NCBI GenBank assembly: GCA_913048995.1
Contig: CAJWXK010000002.1
Span: 1 to 48,607 of the forward strand
Length of the DNA stretch: 48,607 nucleotides
DNA from: an uncultured Synechococcus sp.
GTDB taxonomy: Bacteria > Cyanobacteriota > Cyanobacteriia > PCC-6307 > Cyanobiaceae
Reading direction: 5' to 3'
A program made the translations under genes and the position numbers. Within the stretch, counting starts at the first letter, position 1. Each line of letters begins with the position of its first letter. The notes below the pieces were generated by a model. That model ran no database searches and had not been told where the DNA came from. It saw only the letters and a program-made list of their open reading frames with translations. This document shows, piece by piece, positions 1 through 8,860 of the stretch.

Positions 1-27
1 CACCACCCTTCTCACACACACACACCG

Positions 28-56
28 AGCCCCTCCGCAAGGAGGGGCTTTTTTTT
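28..56 (+). terminator. Rho-independent terminator-like hairpin
   Basis: AGCCCCTCC-GCAA-GGAGGGGCT perfect 9-bp stem with GCAA tetraloop followed by a run of T. Confidence 0.85.
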
Positions 57-182
57 GCCTTCAAGTCAAGATTGCAAAGTGCACACGGGGCCCTGCTCTG
101 TGCTTGATGCTGCACCTGGTAAATTTTGAGCTTGCCTTTCCTGTTTCACCCCTCTAGGACTGGCTTTTACCGTTTAGAGGGC

Positions 183-407
183 ATGAATTCATCTCTATCG
201 CCTCTTGAAATCAGAGAAATACTAGATTGGGAAGATGCCGATCTTGCCAAGCTCGACTCCTCTATTCTTGGTCATACTGAGGAGGTCATTCTCTTAAAGT
301 TAAGGAGCATGCGTGAAGAAATAGATGCGCTTAATCAGCTACTTCAACGCCGTAGAATTACTGCAAATATCACAGCGGCCAATCTAAGAAGTCTCTTTTC
401 TTTGTAG
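183..407 (+). CDS. Small hypothetical protein, helical/coiled
   Basis: ORF 126..407 with internal ATG at 183 (MNSSLSPLEIREILDWEDADLAKL...); no family recognised. Confidence 0.45.
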   Translation: MNSSLSPLEIREILDWEDADLAKLDSSILGHTEEVILLKLRSMREEIDALNQLLQRRRITANITAANLRSLFSL

Positions 408-741
408 ATGACTGCTTGCTGGCCTGCTTCAAATCTTGGCTATTGAGAAGCAAACGTAGCTTGCGATCGCGAAGTTGCCTCCGCCTTGGGTTCAGTAAAT
501 AGCGTCGGATAAAACGAAGAATCGTCATCAGATTCACTCTTCGTTTTCATGATGGGCAGACTCCAGCCCCTGCGTAGCGAAATAATTACACCTAAAAGAA
601 TCAAATGATCTACTTGCAAGTGCTTGATGTTGCGGCTGCGCCAATGCCTCTGTGCTGGCTTCCTGGCAATTGAGAAGCACTTGCAAAAAGCGGCCTATTG
701 CCGTACATTGAGATGAATTCTCAATTGCAATACCAGTCTCG

Positions 742-1335
742 ATGTCGTTTCGGTTCTTGCCGGATGAGCCCGTTGCTTCGATCAAGCTGAGGTCAGGTCA
801 GACCGTGATGGTTGACCCCTCGGCCAGGCAGGGCGGCACCTGTCTGGAGGTGATCGATGGAGTGGCAAGGGTTTATTGCCCTTGTGAGGAGACCGAGGGC
901 ATGACCCTTGCCTTCCTCCAGGAAGGAGACCAGCTCTGCACTGATCGTCTTTGCAGTGAGGGCATTTGCGTTGAAGCCCTGACGGCTCTCTGCTTCCGCA
1001 GCGATGCAGATGTCAATCCCGACACTGGATACGACCCCGTTAATGAGTGGACCTTGCAGCTGCTGCGTATTCGCCATCTCGGTAGTGCTGAAAAGCGCCT
1101 ACATGCCTTGCTTGCTCTCTTGGTGAATCGACTCGGTCGTCGTTGTGGAGATTGGTGTGACCTGCCCTTTCGAATCACCCATGACCGTATTGGTGAGCTG
1201 ATTGGCTCCACCAGGGTGACTTCAACACGATTGATCTCCAAACTGCGTAGCGGTAATCAACTGGACACTCCTCCTGGAGAGTCGAGCCTCCGTCTTGCTG
1301 CCACGTTGATCGAATCTGCGCCTGCAGTTGGTTAA
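742..1335 (+). CDS. CRP/FNR-family transcriptional regulator (short form)
   Basis: C-terminal helix-turn-helix-like segment LPFRITHDRIGELIGSTRVTSTRLISKLR typical of the CRP family; N-terminal beta-rich domain. Confidence 0.75.
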   Translation: MSFRFLPDEPVASIKLRSGQTVMVDPSARQGGTCLEVIDGVARVYCPCEETEGMTLAFLQEGDQLCTDRLCSEGICVEALTALCFRSDADVNPDTGYDPVNEWTLQLLRIRHLGSAEKRLHALLALLVNRLGRRCGDWCDLPFRITHDRIGELIGSTRVTSTRLISKLRSGNQLDTPPGESSLRLAATLIESAPAVG

Positions 1336-1632
1336 GTGAAACAGCTTTACTCCTACACAATTGCCTGCTCCGACACGCTCATCGGCAATTTATGCAGGCA
1401 ATTTGATTGCATTCTGGGCCAGCAACGCTCAACAAGTGCATTGGTTAATCAATGCACAGATGCAATTTTACTGACGAGACTCGAGGGGGAGCTGAATCTT
1501 CTCAAAGATCAAGCCATAAGATTACAGAAGATAGTGCTATCCCCCTCGATGGACGATATGTCTGATCAACTTTCGATTGACTTCCTTCGGGAGGTCAGTC
1601 GACGCACCTTGAGACTATTTAGTTGTTATTGA
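1336..1632 (+). CDS. Hypothetical protein, 98 aa
   Basis: ORF starting directly after the CRP-like stop; no family recognised. Confidence 0.45.
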   Translation: MKQLYSYTIACSDTLIGNLCRQFDCILGQQRSTSALVNQCTDAILLTRLEGELNLLKDQAIRLQKIVLSPSMDDMSDQLSIDFLREVSRRTLRLFSCY

Positions 1633-2224
1633 AGCGTTCTCCCAGGTAGAAGGGATTGTATTGGCCGTTGGTGAATTCTGCATCAAGGATCAAAAGAGCT
1701 GCTTGTTGCTCTCCAGCAAAGCGAACTCTTCCAAGCAGGTGTGCAAACAGGTTCTCTGATTGAATCTGCCCCTCCATAATCGGATCAAGGAAGACGATTG
1801 TCCGATTATCTGATGCTCGTTCAGCTTGGGAATAGAGTTGTTGCAGTGAAGCAGTTACATCAGCCTCGAGCAGAAAGGAAGCAGCCATCACATCCTCGAA
1901 GCTGTCCCAGCTTTGTCTAGGTGCAGCGACCTCTTCCAGTTGGACGGTCTGTCCACGGGCAATCAAATAATCAGCGAAGCTGGCTGCATGGGTTGCTTCT
2001 GACTGAGATTCTTGCTGGAAAAAGCGAGAGAAGCCACGTAATTCACGTTCGCCAAACCACAGTGAATTCGCGAAGTAGAAGGCGCTGGCCCGGCGCTCCA
2101 TGGTCAAGTGCTGAAGCAGGCCCTCTAAAAGAGCCGGTTCCATCGGTTGGGCCATCGCGCGACCAGATGGCCCAACTGAAACTGAAGGAACAGTGGTGCT
2201 GCCTTGAGCTTGCAAATTGGTCAT
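1619..2224 (-). CDS. Ferritin-like protein
   Basis: Ferritin-type four-helix motifs: LTMERRASAFYFANSLWFGERELRGFSRFFQQESQSEATHAASFADYLIARG. Confidence 0.8.
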   Translation of the reverse strand: MTNLQAQGSTTVPSVSVGPSGRAMAQPMEPALLEGLLQHLTMERRASAFYFANSLWFGERELRGFSRFFQQESQSEATHAASFADYLIARGQTVQLEEVAAPRQSWDSFEDVMAASFLLEADVTASLQQLYSQAERASDNRTIVFLDPIMEGQIQSENLFAHLLGRVRFAGEQQAALLILDAEFTNGQYNPFYLGERFNNN

Positions 2225-2506
2225 CGGCGTAGCCTCAAATCGAGTGGAAGGGCCTTTTGTACCTTAACTTTTACACATTAGAAATAGAAGGCGATTGATG
2301 CATGTATCAAATGTACATTGACAAATGCTGAAGCTGCATTAAGGTTGTAGGCTGCTAATGCTTCAAAACGTTGGCGAAAGAGGTCAAGCTTCAGATCCAG
2401 GTTGCATCAAGCAATCGAAAGAAAGGTTGCAAGAAGCAGAAATGTTCAAAATGGAAGGGAGGAAAATGTCGCTGCGGTCGCGAGTGAACTAAGGCGAGAT
2501 GTTCAG

Positions 2507-3082
2507 TTAGTAGTCAAAATGTCTATCAACGATCATGGCGTCAATGTCCATGAGGCGACTGGAGATGAAGAATCCTCCATGCGCTGGATCGACTGTGAGG
2601 TCTTGATTCTTTCTAAGTAATGTAATTTGTCGTGTAATGGTTCCTCTACTGGTTGCAGCCATTTCAGCCATGCGTGAATGGCTAATCCAGAATGGCAAGC
2701 TGTAGTTGTCTTGATGCCTGAAGCCAAACTTTGCAACCAAGAGTTGGAATAATGCAATGATTCTGGCATCAGCTCTGACGAGTTGGCGTACCAGGTGCAT
2801 ATCAATCAGCCAGTCGTGGATGATTGACGTCTGGTTCGTTTGAGATGACTTGTTGAACCGGCTGTCGGTCAATGCTTCCAAGCCCAGGCTGGCTCCGGAA
2901 ATTGGCTCAATGCACTGAACCTCTCCGGGCGAGCAAAGGGCTAGGGTGACATCTTCGGCATCGCTGCCAAAGTCTCCATATACCCGCAGAATTCCCTGTT
3001 GCAGACGAAAGCAAAAAGGTTCTGTGATGCCTGAAATTTGAAGAACTTCTTTCTCCCCAAGTTCGTGGGCGACGCCAGGCAA
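2507..3082 (-). CDS. CRP/FNR-family transcriptional regulator (short form), paralogous to 742..1335
   Basis: HTH-like LPFWISHSRMAEMAATSRGTITRQITLLR aligns by eye with the 742..1335 product. Confidence 0.7.
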   Translation of the reverse strand: MPGVAHELGEKEVLQISGITEPFCFRLQQGILRVYGDFGSDAEDVTLALCSPGEVQCIEPISGASLGLEALTDSRFNKSSQTNQTSIIHDWLIDMHLVRQLVRADARIIALFQLLVAKFGFRHQDNYSLPFWISHSRMAEMAATSRGTITRQITLLRKNQDLTVDPAHGGFFISSRLMDIDAMIVDRHFDY

Positions 3083-3205
3083 TTCTTAAAGCTTCAGGGG
3101 CAAGGTGACTATTGTTCTGCGCCGAGCAAGCTTTTGCTCAAGCAGGTATACGCAAATACGTTTTAAATCTTGCCTGCAGAGGTATAAAATGATACTCCAA
3201 AGGAG

Positions 3206-3484
3206 TTAGCGCTGATTGTGGTCGCTTGCTTCCGTGCGCATCCATAGGGTCGTGCCTTGGTCAAGGATTCGCAGGGACTCAAGGTGCTCTGCCGTTAGAG
3301 CTGTTGCGTCTTCAATGGAATGCTCAAGCGATAGGTATGAAATTCGACTAAGGCACCAGTCTTGGAGAGTTTCTAGTTGATCCATCCGCTGAGCCTTGAT
3401 GGCTTGAGGGGAATCCACAATCGTTTTTCCAACGGATGTCAAAACAGTACTTAGCTGTATGCCTTTGTCTTGTTCGGGTTGCAC
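3206..3484 (-). CDS. Hypothetical protein, 92 aa
   Basis: Complete ORF in the gap between regulators; no family recognised. Confidence 0.45.
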   Translation of the reverse strand: MQPEQDKGIQLSTVLTSVGKTIVDSPQAIKAQRMDQLETLQDWCLSRISYLSLEHSIEDATALTAEHLESLRILDQGTTLWMRTEASDHNQR

Positions 3485-3640
3485 GATTTGGATTTATTGA
3501 TGATGAAAGTTCATGTCATCGTTGATACTTAACCTCTGCTGGCCTGGCTGGTGTGGAACTTGAGGCCTTGGTTTAAGGGCGTAATAAAGGGTTGGCCTTC
3601 TCTCAATAAGCCCTACTATTAAGAACAGGCGCGACCATCC

Positions 3641-4102
3641 GTGGCTGTTTCGGGCAATCTTCGCCAGGACTTGCATGGTCGTGGACAGCGGCTGACCCCC
3701 CAGCGTCAGCGCGTGCTTGACCTGTTTGAGCGCATGGGTGCTGGACATCACCTCAGCGCAGAGGACGTTCATCAGCAGCTTCTCAAGGCAGACGCGCGTG
3801 TTTCGTTGGCCACGGTCTACAGGACGCTTCGCCTCCTCTCCTCCATGGATCTTCTCCATGAATTGGAGCTGCCAGAGGGAAGTCGCCGTTTTGAACTCGC
3901 TAATGCAGAAGACGACGAGCACCACCACTTGGTGTGTGCGGTTTGCGGTCGAACAGAAGAGTTTGAAAGTCAGGCTGTCCTTGATGCCGGAGCCAGTGCC
4001 GCCGAAATCAAGGGTTTCACGCTGCTTAGCTCCCGACTTACGGTGAGAGGTTTGTGCCCCTCCTGCGCTGCTTTGCAAGGTGGCGGGAGCAGTGAATCTT
4101 GA
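3641..4102 (+). CDS. Fur-family transcriptional regulator
   Basis: LTPQRQRVLDLFE...HHLSAEDVHQQLLK...VSLATVYRTLRLL plus EHHHLVCAVCGRTEEF and CPSC: canonical Fur architecture. Confidence 0.9.
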   Translation: MAVSGNLRQDLHGRGQRLTPQRQRVLDLFERMGAGHHLSAEDVHQQLLKADARVSLATVYRTLRLLSSMDLLHELELPEGSRRFELANAEDDEHHHLVCAVCGRTEEFESQAVLDAGASAAEIKGFTLLSSRLTVRGLCPSCAALQGGGSSES

Positions 4103-5169
4103 CCCCGTTTTTAGACGTTCACAAGCTCTGGCATCGGTATCAAACCAGCGAGTGGTCACTGCAGAACATCAGTTTTCAGTTGCCAGCTGGTCAGCTCCTC
4201 GGTTTGTTGGGCCCTTCCGGTTGCGGCAAGACAACACTGCTGCGGTTGATCGCCGGTTTTGAGCGGCCGTCCCATGGCGCAATTGCGATTGATGGACGCG
4301 AGGTCGCTTCCTCTCAGCGCTGGTTGACACCTGAGCGGCGGGGCGTGGGCATGTTGTTTCAGGACTATGCGCTCTTCCCCCATCTCAGTGCTTGGCAGAA
4401 CGCTTGTTTTGGGCTCAGGCCTCGCGCAGATCAGTCTCGTGTGGCCTGGCTTATGGAATTGCTAGGTCTGTCAGGACTTGGCAAACGGTTTCCGCACGAG
4501 CTCTCAGGCGGCCAGCGGCAGCGACTTGCTTTGGTGCGTGCGCTGGCGCCCAACCCTCAGTTGCTCCTGCTGGATGAGCCCTTCTCGAACCTTGATGTTG
4601 ACGTGCGTCTGCGGCTTCGTGGGGAGTTGCCTCGGGTGTTGAGAGAGTGTGGCGTCACGGCAGTGATGGTCACCCATGATCCAGAGGAGGCTCTAGCAAT
4701 TTGTGACGAGGTGGCCGTGATTTCAGGTGGCCTTTGGCATCAGTGCGCTCCCCCACGTCAACTCGTGGCTCGTCCGGCAACGAGTTTTGTGGCGAGCTTT
4801 GTGCTTCAGGCCAATGTCATGAAACCGTCTGACCTCATTCCCTTACTCTCTAGTCAGCAACAGGATGCTCTGAGTCGTTTAGATCAGTGCGACAGCAGCG
4901 CTTTGCTTGTACGTCTGGAGGACTGCCGCGTTGATCTAAATCCTTCAGGTTCTGCAGAAGTGCTTTCCCGAGAATTTCTTGGCCACGAGTGGATGTATCA
5001 AGTCAGGCTCAGCACTGGCCAGCGTTTGAGGCTCAAAGTTGGCCTTGATCAGGATATTGCTCCCGGCCAGCGTTGTGATTTCAGCCTGCAAGGCTGCTGG
5101 ACCCCCCAGCTGATCCATTGCCAAGCCGAGGAACCAGAAGCACCGTTGCAACCAGCCCCAAAAGCATGA
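4099..5169 (+). CDS. futC: Fe3+-type ABC transporter ATP-binding protein (FutC/FbpC-like)
   Basis: Walker A GPSGCGKTT, signature LSGGQRQRLALVRAL, Walker B LLLLDEPFSNLD; TTG start overlaps the fur-like stop by 4 bp. Confidence 0.85.
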   Translation: MTPFLDVHKLWHRYQTSEWSLQNISFQLPAGQLLGLLGPSGCGKTTLLRLIAGFERPSHGAIAIDGREVASSQRWLTPERRGVGMLFQDYALFPHLSAWQNACFGLRPRADQSRVAWLMELLGLSGLGKRFPHELSGGQRQRLALVRALAPNPQLLLLDEPFSNLDVDVRLRLRGELPRVLRECGVTAVMVTHDPEEALAICDEVAVISGGLWHQCAPPRQLVARPATSFVASFVLQANVMKPSDLIPLLSSQQQDALSRLDQCDSSALLVRLEDCRVDLNPSGSAEVLSREFLGHEWMYQVRLSTGQRLRLKVGLDQDIAPGQRCDFSLQGCWTPQLIHCQAEEPEAPLQPAPKA

Positions 5170-6784
5170 TCAACAGGGCCGGGGCGATCGCTGCTCCGAG
5201 ACGTTCATCACCTGCATATTGAAAAACCCTGACCGCAAGGGTGTCGAAATCAAAGGGTCTCAAGGCAAAGGTCAGGGGTAGTTCTTTGACCGTGTCCACA
5301 AAAATCAGTAAGCCCCCTAAGAGCATTGGGCTTCGCAGTAAGGGAAGGTGGATCCGCTTAAGGATGCCTGGCCATTTCTCTCCAAGGCTTGTGGCTGCTT
5401 CTTCCACACTGGGAGGTAGACGTTCCAAGCCAGCATCAAGTCCTCCTTTGGCGACGGCGATAAAACGATTCCCATAGCCAAAGAGCAGCAGCAGCATCGG
5501 AGGCACTCCCAATGGAGCTAACAGCAACAGCATGGCGATGGCCAGAACTGTTCCAGGGACTGCATAGCCAAGGCTTGCTGTAAACATCAGTCGTTTAAGA
5601 AATCCTGGTGCGGTCCATCGGTTTCCAATTGAAAAAATCACTGCCATCGAAGTGGCAATTACAGCGCCAAGCAGGGCCAAAGTCAGGCTGTGAGTGCTGA
5701 GGGTCAGCAGTTCAGTGAGTGATTCATTGCGTATCTGATCAAGGCTGCTAAACAGCCATACCAGTGGCAGGCCAAGACTGATGCAAGGCGGAATAAGGCA
5801 TAGCAATTGCGCCGAGAGTGCCCTCCATCCTTGGAGATCCCAACCTTCTCCTGAGTCTGTGGGCCCTCCCATATCCCAGCGTCGGCTCCGTCGCCGTTGC
5901 CATCGCTCAGCAATGATCAGCACCGCTACCACCATCAGGGCCATCAAGGCCAGTGCCACTGCGCCTTGAGGGTCGTCTTCTCCTTGCCAACGTTCTAGTA
6001 GCCCTGTTGAGAGAGTCGGCAAGCCAAGCAGTTCGACGGCGCCAAACTCATTGATGACCTCCATACCCGTGAGCGCAACTCCAGCCGCAACTGCGGGTAT
6101 GGCCATTGGCAGACTGACCCTTAGAAAACTTCTCCATGGCCCGAGTCCAAGACTTCGGGCAGCCTCTTGTTGGCGTCGACCACTAAGTCGAAAACTGTCT
6201 CGGGTCAGCAGGACGACGTAAGGAAGGTTGGCCAGGGTGAGCACGGCAATGCACCACCCCAGACCGTGAATTTGTGTGCCCTCTCGACTGCCGAGATCGA
6301 GTAGGACCGCTGCCTGAAGATAGGCGGGGGTTGCAAGGGGCAGAAGTTGCCCAAAGGTCAGTAGAGGTCTGCCAGGGAAGCGGCAATTGGCTGTCAGCCA
6401 GCCGATTGCCGTACCCAGAACGGCCACACCCATCCCAACGAAGAAAACCAATAAAACCGTGTTGCTGAATTGCTCAGCTCCATCGATGCCGATACTTAGA
6501 AGATTGCCCTCCCCGCTGAGGCTGAAGCCCAGCAAAGCCACAAACGGCAGAAGATTGATGCAGGCAGTAGTCGCCAGAATCAGGCTGAGTCCTGGTCTTG
6601 CAGGGAGCCAGTGCCTTTTCAGGGGTGTGTCCAGGCGAATGCCTCCATTTGAAGTGCGGCCTGATGCCTTGTGGCTTCCGGGTCCTGGCTTCTGAGCTGA
6701 CACCACGTGGCTTAACGGTGCCTGACCTCTTGAGATCGGTCCGTTTGATGAATCCGAGTCGAGGATGGCGCTCAGTTGATGCAA
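5081..6784 (-). CDS. futB: Fe3+-type ABC transporter permease, fused double permease (FutB/FbpB-like)
   Basis: Two permease-type EAA loops (QEAARSLGLGPWRSFLRVSLPMAIPA; EEAATSLGEKWPGILKRIHLPLLRSPM); 567 aa, multi-TM. Confidence 0.85.
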   Translation of the reverse strand: MHQLSAILDSDSSNGPISRGQAPLSHVVSAQKPGPGSHKASGRTSNGGIRLDTPLKRHWLPARPGLSLILATTACINLLPFVALLGFSLSGEGNLLSIGIDGAEQFSNTVLLVFFVGMGVAVLGTAIGWLTANCRFPGRPLLTFGQLLPLATPAYLQAAVLLDLGSREGTQIHGLGWCIAVLTLANLPYVVLLTRDSFRLSGRRQQEAARSLGLGPWRSFLRVSLPMAIPAVAAGVALTGMEVINEFGAVELLGLPTLSTGLLERWQGEDDPQGAVALALMALMVVAVLIIAERWQRRRSRRWDMGGPTDSGEGWDLQGWRALSAQLLCLIPPCISLGLPLVWLFSSLDQIRNESLTELLTLSTHSLTLALLGAVIATSMAVIFSIGNRWTAPGFLKRLMFTASLGYAVPGTVLAIAMLLLLAPLGVPPMLLLLFGYGNRFIAVAKGGLDAGLERLPPSVEEAATSLGEKWPGILKRIHLPLLRSPMLLGGLLIFVDTVKELPLTFALRPFDFDTLAVRVFQYAGDERLGAAIAPALLIMLLGLVATVLLVPRLGNGSAGGSSSLAG

Positions 6785-6809
6785 GTGCCTCTCAATTGTA
6801 TTAGGCGAT

Positions 6810-6843
6810 ACCTCCTTTTCCTGCCTCAGCGGGAAAAGGAGGT
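6810..6843. other. Strong stem-loop between futA and futB
   Basis: ACCTCCTTTTCC / GGAAAAGGAGGT, perfect 12-bp stem with 10-nt loop; no clear U-tract on the minus strand. Confidence 0.8.
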
Positions 6844-6894
6844 AAAAAGGCCCTCCGATCAGTCAGCAGTGCTGCTTGATCGGGGGGCTCCAGC

Positions 6895-7935
6895 TCACTT
6901 CCAGCCGTTGGCTTTCATGAGCTCTTTGGCCTGCTTGTTCTTGGCACCGAGCTGCTCGATTGAAACCCCATCAGCTTTGAAGGTCCCCCAGCTCTTCAAG
7001 ATGGAATTGTCGCCAAAACCCTTGACTGGATATTCGAAGTTGGCTGCGGCGTAACCCTTGCCGGAATTGGGAGAAGCAAGGAACTCGATCAGTTTCAGGG
7101 CTGCTTCAGGGTTGTCAGACGAAGCTGTAACCCCTGCGCCACTCACATTGACGTGGGTGGGGTTGGGGAACACAACTTTGACTTTTTCAGCTAGAGCCTT
7201 GTTGTCTTCTCCTTTGCGTCCGCCGAGCATCCTGCCAACGTAGTAAGTGTTTACTACGGCTACGCCACAGGTGCCTTTGCCAACAGCCTGAACCTGAGGC
7301 GTGTCTTTAGGAAAGAATTCCTGGCTCACGTTTGCGGCCATGCCGCGAATCCATTTTGCTGTTGCAGCTTCGCCGCGCAGGATGATTTGATCAGCTACGA
7401 GTGATTGGTTGTAAGGGCTTTTGCGGTTGCGTAAGCACAGCTTCCCTTTTAGTGCGGGGTTGGCCAGATCCGCATAGCTTTTGATGCTGGCAGGGTCGAC
7501 GATGTCAGGATTAACGATGGGTACACGAGCTCTGCGGGTCAGCGCGTACCACTTGCCGTTTGGATCGCGAAGGTTGGCAGGAACCATCCTTTGCAGTTTC
7601 GGAGAAATGCTTGGACGGAAGAGGCCGGCGTTGGAGGCTTTGACCAGGCGGGCAGCATCAACAAGAACGAGTACATCAGCTGGGCTGTTCTCACCCTCAC
7701 TCTCAAGACGCTTGAGAAGCACCTTGTCCTTGGCTTCTAAAACTTTGATTTTGATTCCTGGATTTTGTCTCTCAAACTCTCGATAGAGCTCCTTATCCGT
7801 GTTGTAGTGCCGGCCGCTGTAGACACCAAGTTCGATGTTCTGCTGAGCCTGCAGAGGACGGATGGACGGTGAAAGGATCAGGGCGGTCGCTGTCAGACCA
7901 CTGAGGGCCAGAAAGGAGGTGGACAGGCGCAACAA
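6895..7935 (-). CDS. futA: Fe3+ ABC transporter substrate-binding protein (FutA/IdiA-like)
   Basis: N-terminal signal-like region then ELGVYSGRHYNTDKELYREFERQNPGIKIKVLEAK and YALTRRARVPIVN, characteristic of FutA/IdiA. Confidence 0.9.
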   Translation of the reverse strand: MLRLSTSFLALSGLTATALILSPSIRPLQAQQNIELGVYSGRHYNTDKELYREFERQNPGIKIKVLEAKDKVLLKRLESEGENSPADVLVLVDAARLVKASNAGLFRPSISPKLQRMVPANLRDPNGKWYALTRRARVPIVNPDIVDPASIKSYADLANPALKGKLCLRNRKSPYNQSLVADQIILRGEAATAKWIRGMAANVSQEFFPKDTPQVQAVGKGTCGVAVVNTYYVGRMLGGRKGEDNKALAEKVKVVFPNPTHVNVSGAGVTASSDNPEAALKLIEFLASPNSGKGYAAANFEYPVKGFGDNSILKSWGTFKADGVSIEQLGAKNKQAKELMKANGWK

Positions 7936-7943
7936 AAGATCAA

Positions 7944-7960
7944 TTGCGAATCATTCGCAA
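7944..7960. promoter_or_regulatory. Candidate Fur-type operator upstream of futA
   Basis: Perfect palindrome TTGCGAAT-C-ATTCGCAA, 8 bp upstream of the futA start. Confidence 0.5.
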
Positions 7961-8297
7961 CGTACACATAGCGCTGGGGTTTATGCAAGTATTTCTAAAT
8001 AGCTTTTTGATGATTACTGAGCCAACTTTATCTGATAAATGCTTGCAGTATCATTCAGCGGATTCGCTTGATGCTTAAAAGAAATAACCTGTCCGTTTAT
8101 AAGATACTGGTCAACGTATAAAAAGCTACGCTTCGCATTCCCTCAGCCTACAGCGCAAAGGCATTGTGTTGGTTGAATGGTCGATCCTGGAGTAGCGATA
8201 GGAGCCACTGATCGCTTAAAAGCACACCTAATGACATATCAAATGTCCTCGTTTTTACGGCTTCATTCGATTGAATAGAAAGGCATGGTCATTCTCT

Positions 8298-8807
8298 ATG
8301 GCACCAACAATTTTCTTCGCAACCTCAACAGGTAAAACAGAAGACATTGCAGATCAAATCAAAGAACTTATGCCGGGTTCTGTTCTAAAAGATGTTGATG
8401 ATCTCTCCTCGGCTGATGAGCTGGAAGCTGCCGAGTCTTTAATTTGTTGTATACCAACGTGGAACACAGGTGCTGATGAGGATCGTTCAGGCACAGCTTG
8501 GGATCAGCACATCAAAGACATCCCAACAATGAACTTTGCCGGTAAAACAGTTGCGATTGTCGGTTTGGGTGATTCTGCCTCTTATGGAGACTTCTTCTGT
8601 GATGCAATGGAAGAGCTGTATACAGCATTCGTTCAATCAGGTGCCAATCTAGTCGGCAAGGTCCCAACTGATGGTTATACCTTTAATGAATCAAAAAGCG
8701 TTGTTGATGGGATGTTTTGCGGATTACCCATTGATGAAGATAATGAGTCAGATCTGACAGCAGAACGCCTTAAAAGCTGGATCACAAGCATTCAGGTCAA
8801 GTTCTGA
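8298..8807 (+). CDS. isiB: Flavodoxin
   Basis: MAPTIFFATSTGKTEDIADQI (FMN phosphate loop), CIPTWNTGADEDRSGTAWDQ, VGLGDSASYGDFFCDAM; ATG at 8298 preferred over 8271. Confidence 0.93.
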   Translation: MAPTIFFATSTGKTEDIADQIKELMPGSVLKDVDDLSSADELEAAESLICCIPTWNTGADEDRSGTAWDQHIKDIPTMNFAGKTVAIVGLGDSASYGDFFCDAMEELYTAFVQSGANLVGKVPTDGYTFNESKSVVDGMFCGLPIDEDNESDLTAERLKSWITSIQVKF

Positions 8808-8833
8808 ATCTTGGTATTTGCTTCGACCTGCTT

Positions 8834-8860
8834 AAGCGCCACAATAATGTGGCGCTTTTT
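8834..8860. terminator. Terminator hairpin between isiB and the TrxB-like gene, possibly bidirectional
   Basis: AAGCGCCACA-ataa-TGTGGCGCTT perfect 10-bp stem followed by T-run on +, A-containing 5' flank. Confidence 0.8.

Noticed and set aside
1-60. Possible Yfr1-type small RNA at the window start
   Set aside because: A CA-rich stretch precedes a terminator, but the conserved ACTCCTCACAC motif is absent and the upstream sequence is outside the window.
2304-2316. NtcA-like site GTA-TCAAATG-TAC
   Set aside because: Spacer is 7 nt rather than the canonical 8, and no suitable downstream nitrogen gene is seen.
3494-4159. 221-aa minus-strand ORF
   Set aside because: Covers the fur-family gene in antisense; no recognisable domain.
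8233-8247. Short inverted repeat GACAT-ATCAA-ATGTC upstream of isiB
   Set aside because: Only a 5-bp stem, AT-rich; could occur by chance and does not clearly match a known operator.
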